DNA from: Viridibacterium sediminicola
GTDB lineage: Bacteria > Pseudomonadota > Gammaproteobacteria > Burkholderiales > Rhodocyclaceae
DNA: 64,000 bases
Assembly: GCF_039631295.1 (NCBI RefSeq)
Contig: NZ_JBDIVE010000006.1
Coordinates: 62,001-126,000, forward strand
Reading direction: 5' to 3'
In this document: piece by piece, positions 62,901-64,000 of the stretch
Numbering within the stretch: position 1 is the first letter of the stretch
Layout: each line of letters starts with the position of its first letter
The notes under the pieces: generated by a model
What the model saw: the letters and a program-made list of their open reading frames with translations, nothing else
Told to the model about the DNA's origin: nothing
The model's database searches: none
Translations under genes and position numbers: made by a program

Positions 62901-63600
62901 GGTGCAGGGCGATGCCGCGATTATTGTGCGCTTCGGCGCAATCCGCGCGGAGTTTCAGGGCGCGACCAAAGCTTTGCAGTGCCTGCCCGTAGCGCCCGAG
63001 TGTGTTGAGCACGATGCCATGGTTGAGCAGGGCGGCGGCGTGAGCGGGCTTGAGCGAAAACGCCTGCTCGAAGCTCTCTAAGGCCTCGGCATGGCGCTGC
63101 ATGGCGTGCAGCACCCGGCCGCGCTGAAACCAGGCCTCGGCATAGGGCGGGTTGATGCGCAGCGCACGCTCGTAACTGGCAAGTGCCTCGTCGAAGCGGC
63201 CCAGCTCGGCGAGCGCCACGCCACGGTTATGGGCAGCGTCGGCGTAATCGGCTTTGAGCGCCAGCGCAGCGTCAAAACTCGCCAGCGCCTCACGCTTGCG
63301 CCCCAGGCTGCTGAGCACGATGCCGCGATTGCTGTGCGCAGCCGGGTCCTGCGGTTTGCTGCGCAATGCGGCATCGATCAGCGCCAGCGCTCGTGGATGA
63401 TCCTGTTGCTGCGCGGCGATCAGGCCCAGGTAGTGCAGGCTGTCTGCGTGTTGAGGATCCAGCGCGAGAATCGCTTCGTACAGGGCGGCAGCCTCAGCTG
63501 GGCGCCCCTGCTGGTGTGCCGCCAGCGCTTGCCTGAACAGGCCCGCCAAGGACTCGGGCGCGGAGCCGGTCGGCACGTGTGCTGTGCTGTGTTCCGTCAT
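56995..63600 (-). CDS. giant protein with four tandem TPR-plus-glycosyltransferase modules
   Basis: A 2201-residue cytoplasmic protein from ATG 63600 (a GTG 39 bases upstream is the alternative). It consists of four similar modules of about 500-620 residues: a run of tetratricopeptide repeats, each like AHSNRGIVLSSLGRKREALA, followed by a GT-B domain similar to GT9/heptosyltransferases. Every GT unit has LHxEQGYGDSIQFIRY (one has LGDRIQFLRY), FDYHxPLxSL, IGLxWxGxPxHxND with RSLxL, YxCLQKEL, and the C-terminal signature ISVDTSxAHLAxALGxPTW followed by DWRWL and SPWY. GT parts lie near residues 370-630, 900-1155, about 1440-1690 and 1950-2200. Single-module TPR-GT proteins can glycosylate proteins (FlmG acts on flagellin). 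The target here is unknown. Confidence 0.85.
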   Translation of the reverse strand: MTEHSTAHVPTGSAPESLAGLFRQALAAHQQGRPAEAAALYEAILALDPQHADSLHYLGLIAAQQQDHPRALALIDAALRSKPQDPAAHSNRGIVLSSLGRKREALASFDAALALKADYADAAHNRGVALAELGRFDEALASYERALRINPPYAEAWFQRGRVLHAMQRHAEALESFEQAFSLKPAHAAALLNHGIVLNTLGRYGQALQSFGRALKLRADCAEAHNNRGIALHHSAQLEAALQAFNQAIACQPEDASAYCNRGITLNELGRLDEALVSYDQALQRQPAYADAHYNRGIALLEHRRLDEAIASYDQALAVDPEHINSGWNKALVLLLAGRWAEAWPLYEWRWKKADSRLRQRHFAQPQWQGQSPLSGKTILLHCEQGYGDSIQFIRYASLLVQQGARLVVEAPGELLALFSCIAGVAQWVQAGDALPDFDYHSPLASLPLAFGTTVASVPRAAAYLRATDAQQTYWAQKLGPRQRPRIGLAWSGRPSHPNDHRRSLALASLIDYLPDGYDYFCLQKELRPADMATLAAQTRIRHFTDALQDFNDSAALCAQMDLVISVDTSIAHLAGALGLPTWLLLPFIPDWRWLLDREDSPWYPSFRLIRQDARRDWQGCLQQLRTELLDSRTLVHLQIQADKADTSRQLNAALALHQRGELQAAQQAYERVLDKHPGNFDALHLLGLVCGQLRDHQRAIDLFTQALQINAGYLPVLKNLGVAYKALGRHDEALQCFDRVLAQQAGDDAAHNYRGISLQALGLNAEALASFEQAVRCNPDNADAHCNRGLALVALGREQEALASYAQALQKRPAFPEALNNRGVALKELNCLQDALDDFARALQITPDYAEALVNRGMTLLLMGQFDPGWRLYESRWQQAEVFGQQRSFSQARWSGEQDLSGKRILLHGEQGYGDSIQFIRYVAEVAKLGAHVSVEVPAPLLSVLRGLDGVADWYAHGEPLPEFDYHCPLMSLALAFNTHLDSIPSPGAYLHADPARLEHWSQRLGRKQRMRVGLVWSGRPQHKNDRHRSLPLAVLLRYLPPQFDYVCLQKELRAADAATLAEHPQIRRFDAELRDFGDTAALCAQMDLVISVDTSVAHLAAALGRPTWIMLPQIPDWRWLLDREDSPWYPSVRLFRQDQRNDWPGLLQKLKQALSALQPVQRNEDPRFIAKLLSEALQKHKQGDLAQARLAYETVLQHAPQHFDALHLLGIICGQSGEQDRAISLITQALQVRPDAALAYKNLGTALNTQQRHAEALSAFDAALKIDAGDDSAHNYRGIALHALGRYAESLASYDRALACREDNAETHCNRGIVLNDLGCSNEAVIDYQRALALQPERPETHNNLGVALKNLDRPLDALASYARALALKPDYLEALTNRGVVLHELGDIDGAIAAYDSALAIRPDFAEASWNKALGELTRGNLAHGWALYESRWQQSSLRKFKRHFKEPTWSGREALAGKRILVHGEQGLGDRIQFLRYTRLLAALGAEVIAEVPASLYSLMQQLQGVQLLLSDQAPPPFDYQISLLSLPLACATTLANIPSPQAYLQADAQRLATWSARLGSKTRPRIGLVWRGSLGHKDDRRRSIALSELIDCLPDVGDYICLQKEMRDEDRSLLTKQPKVRLFCEHLQDFSDTAALCSLMDVVISVDTSVAHLAAALGRPTWILLAHNADWRWLREREDSPWYASVKLYRQAADRSWPGVLQRVRDDLLALGAKQTCEQAFATALTQHQAGQLAVAARAYEDILRHNAQHAPSLHYLGVVALQQRQYARAAELITQSLAIDAEDPVAHNHAGIALNEVSRSEEALTHFDRALQLHPDYAEAINNRGIALKRLGQFDAACAAFREALRRQPDYADAHYNLGISLCEQKQLDAALESYERALAIRPDYLDAQWNKGLALLLKGELAAGWNLYELRWHKLRQRQRSFAQARWDGVAPLAGRRILLYSEQGYGDSIQFIRYASVLAAQGATVLAEVPAPLAALFSKIEALSQCIVTGEALPEFDYHCPLLSLPGLLGTTLESIPAPHAYLYSDAARQAQWAARLGNTLDNPRARRIGLVWRGSPTHANDRQRSLALEQLLAHLPAGNEYVCLQKELSPAERAQLGAQPQIRQFADEIKDFSDTAALCMQMDLVISVDTSVAHLAAALGRPTWILLPYVPDWRWLIERTDSPWYASVRLYRQDSTRQWPAVLQSLAADLRA

Positions 63601-63702
63601 GCCCGAACCCTGATTGCATGCATTGCGGTCCTCGTCCACCTGTTCTGATGCGTCCGCCGCATCCCAAAGCCTGCAAAGCGCTCGCGCTGTTGGCAGCTGC
63701 GC

Positions 63703-64000
63703 TCAGTAGATTTCGCGCGTCTCCAGGAACTGTACCTTCGGATGCCGCTCCTGCGCCATCTGCAGGTTGACGCGGTTGGGCGCGAGATAGACGTAATCGC
63801 CTGAGCCGTCGAGTGCCATATTGGCCGGCGCCTTGTCGAGCAGGGCCTTGATGTCTTCGTCCTTGCCACGCAGCCAGCGCGCGGTGGCCCAGGAACAGGC
63901 TTCGAAGACGCATTCGACGGCGTACTCATGCTCCAGCCGGTGAGCGACGACGTCGAACTGCAGCACGCCGACAGCGCCGAGGATCAGGTCGTTCGATGCC
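63703..64000 (-). CDS. prfC: peptide chain release factor 3, C-terminal part (partial)
   Basis: The last 98 codons of a GTPase that recycles RF1 and RF2 after termination. The visible end has LILGAVGVLQFDVVAHRLEHEY, VECVFEACSWATARWL, MALDGSGDYVYLAPNRVNL and QERHPKVQFLETREIY, all matching the C-terminal domain of RF3. The start and GTPase domain lie beyond the right edge. It is upstream of, and in the same orientation as, the giant TPR/glycosyltransferase gene, 102 bases away. Confidence 0.95.
   Translation of the reverse strand, partial: ASNDLILGAVGVLQFDVVAHRLEHEYAVECVFEACSWATARWLRGKDEDIKALLDKAPANMALDGSGDYVYLAPNRVNLQMAQERHPKVQFLETREIY

Overview
The window looks like a chromosomal segment of a betaproteobacterium, with Rhodocyclales-like affinity as a tentative guess from gene content. 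Housekeeping genes (glnS, mnmC, lysS, cimA, leuCDB, prfB, prfC) are GC-rich. They are interleaved with accessory blocks and a very large load of intergenic inverted repeats. No rRNA, tRNA or CRISPR array was seen.

Region 1 (1-12.9 kb, plus strand, clearly lower GC than the rest) is the distal part of an exopolysaccharide locus. It holds a predicted secreted polysaccharide-active enzyme, UDP-glucose dehydrogenase, a WcaI-type glycosyltransferase, an O-antigen ligase/polymerase-like membrane protein, an EpsL-type beta-barrel, an EpsE-type export protein, a fused chain-length determinant/tyrosine kinase, a PHP-type tyrosine phosphatase and a VpsP-like protein. Together they supply UDP-glucuronate, add sugars, polymerise and export the polymer, and control chain length by tyrosine phosphorylation. 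Region 2 (12.9-17.2 kb) is AT-rich: a 1.7 kb stretch without credible genes, then two unknown small ORFs and a degenerate-EAL/GGDDF c-di-GMP protein.

Region 3 (17.2-28.5 kb) is GC-rich core: SGNH esterase, glnS, a structured MITE-like element, crcB, an OsmC protein, mnmC, a tandem-HD protein, xpt, lysS and cimA. Region 4 (28.5-35.0 kb) is accessory: a small membrane protein, a YaaC-like protein, a PD-(D/E)XK-like protein with an altered catalytic residue, a vapBC-type module, an orphan MmyB-type regulator and 1.2 kb of tandem repeats. Region 5 (35.0-40.8 kb) is leuC-leuD-leuB, a lipoprotein glycerophosphodiesterase and a GGDEF protein. With cimA, LeuCDB would complete the citramalate route; no leuA is present here.

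Region 6 (41.2-48.0 kb, minus strand) is prfB, with a clear programmed +1 frameshift, followed by a three-subunit SMC complex resembling MksBEF/Wadjet JetABC. A second PIN toxin-antitoxin pair sits between its small subunit and its ATPase. Region 7 (48.1-51.6 kb) has cheW, a chemoreceptor and cheY. Region 8 (52.0-56.5 kb) has a periplasmic ATP-dependent DNA ligase, a secreted glycoside hydrolase and a TAT-type dienelactone hydrolase. Region 9 (56.7-64 kb) has the second MITE copy, whose insertion point is the stop codon of a roughly 2200-residue protein made of four consecutive TPR-plus-glycosyltransferase modules, and then the C-terminal end of prfC running off the window.
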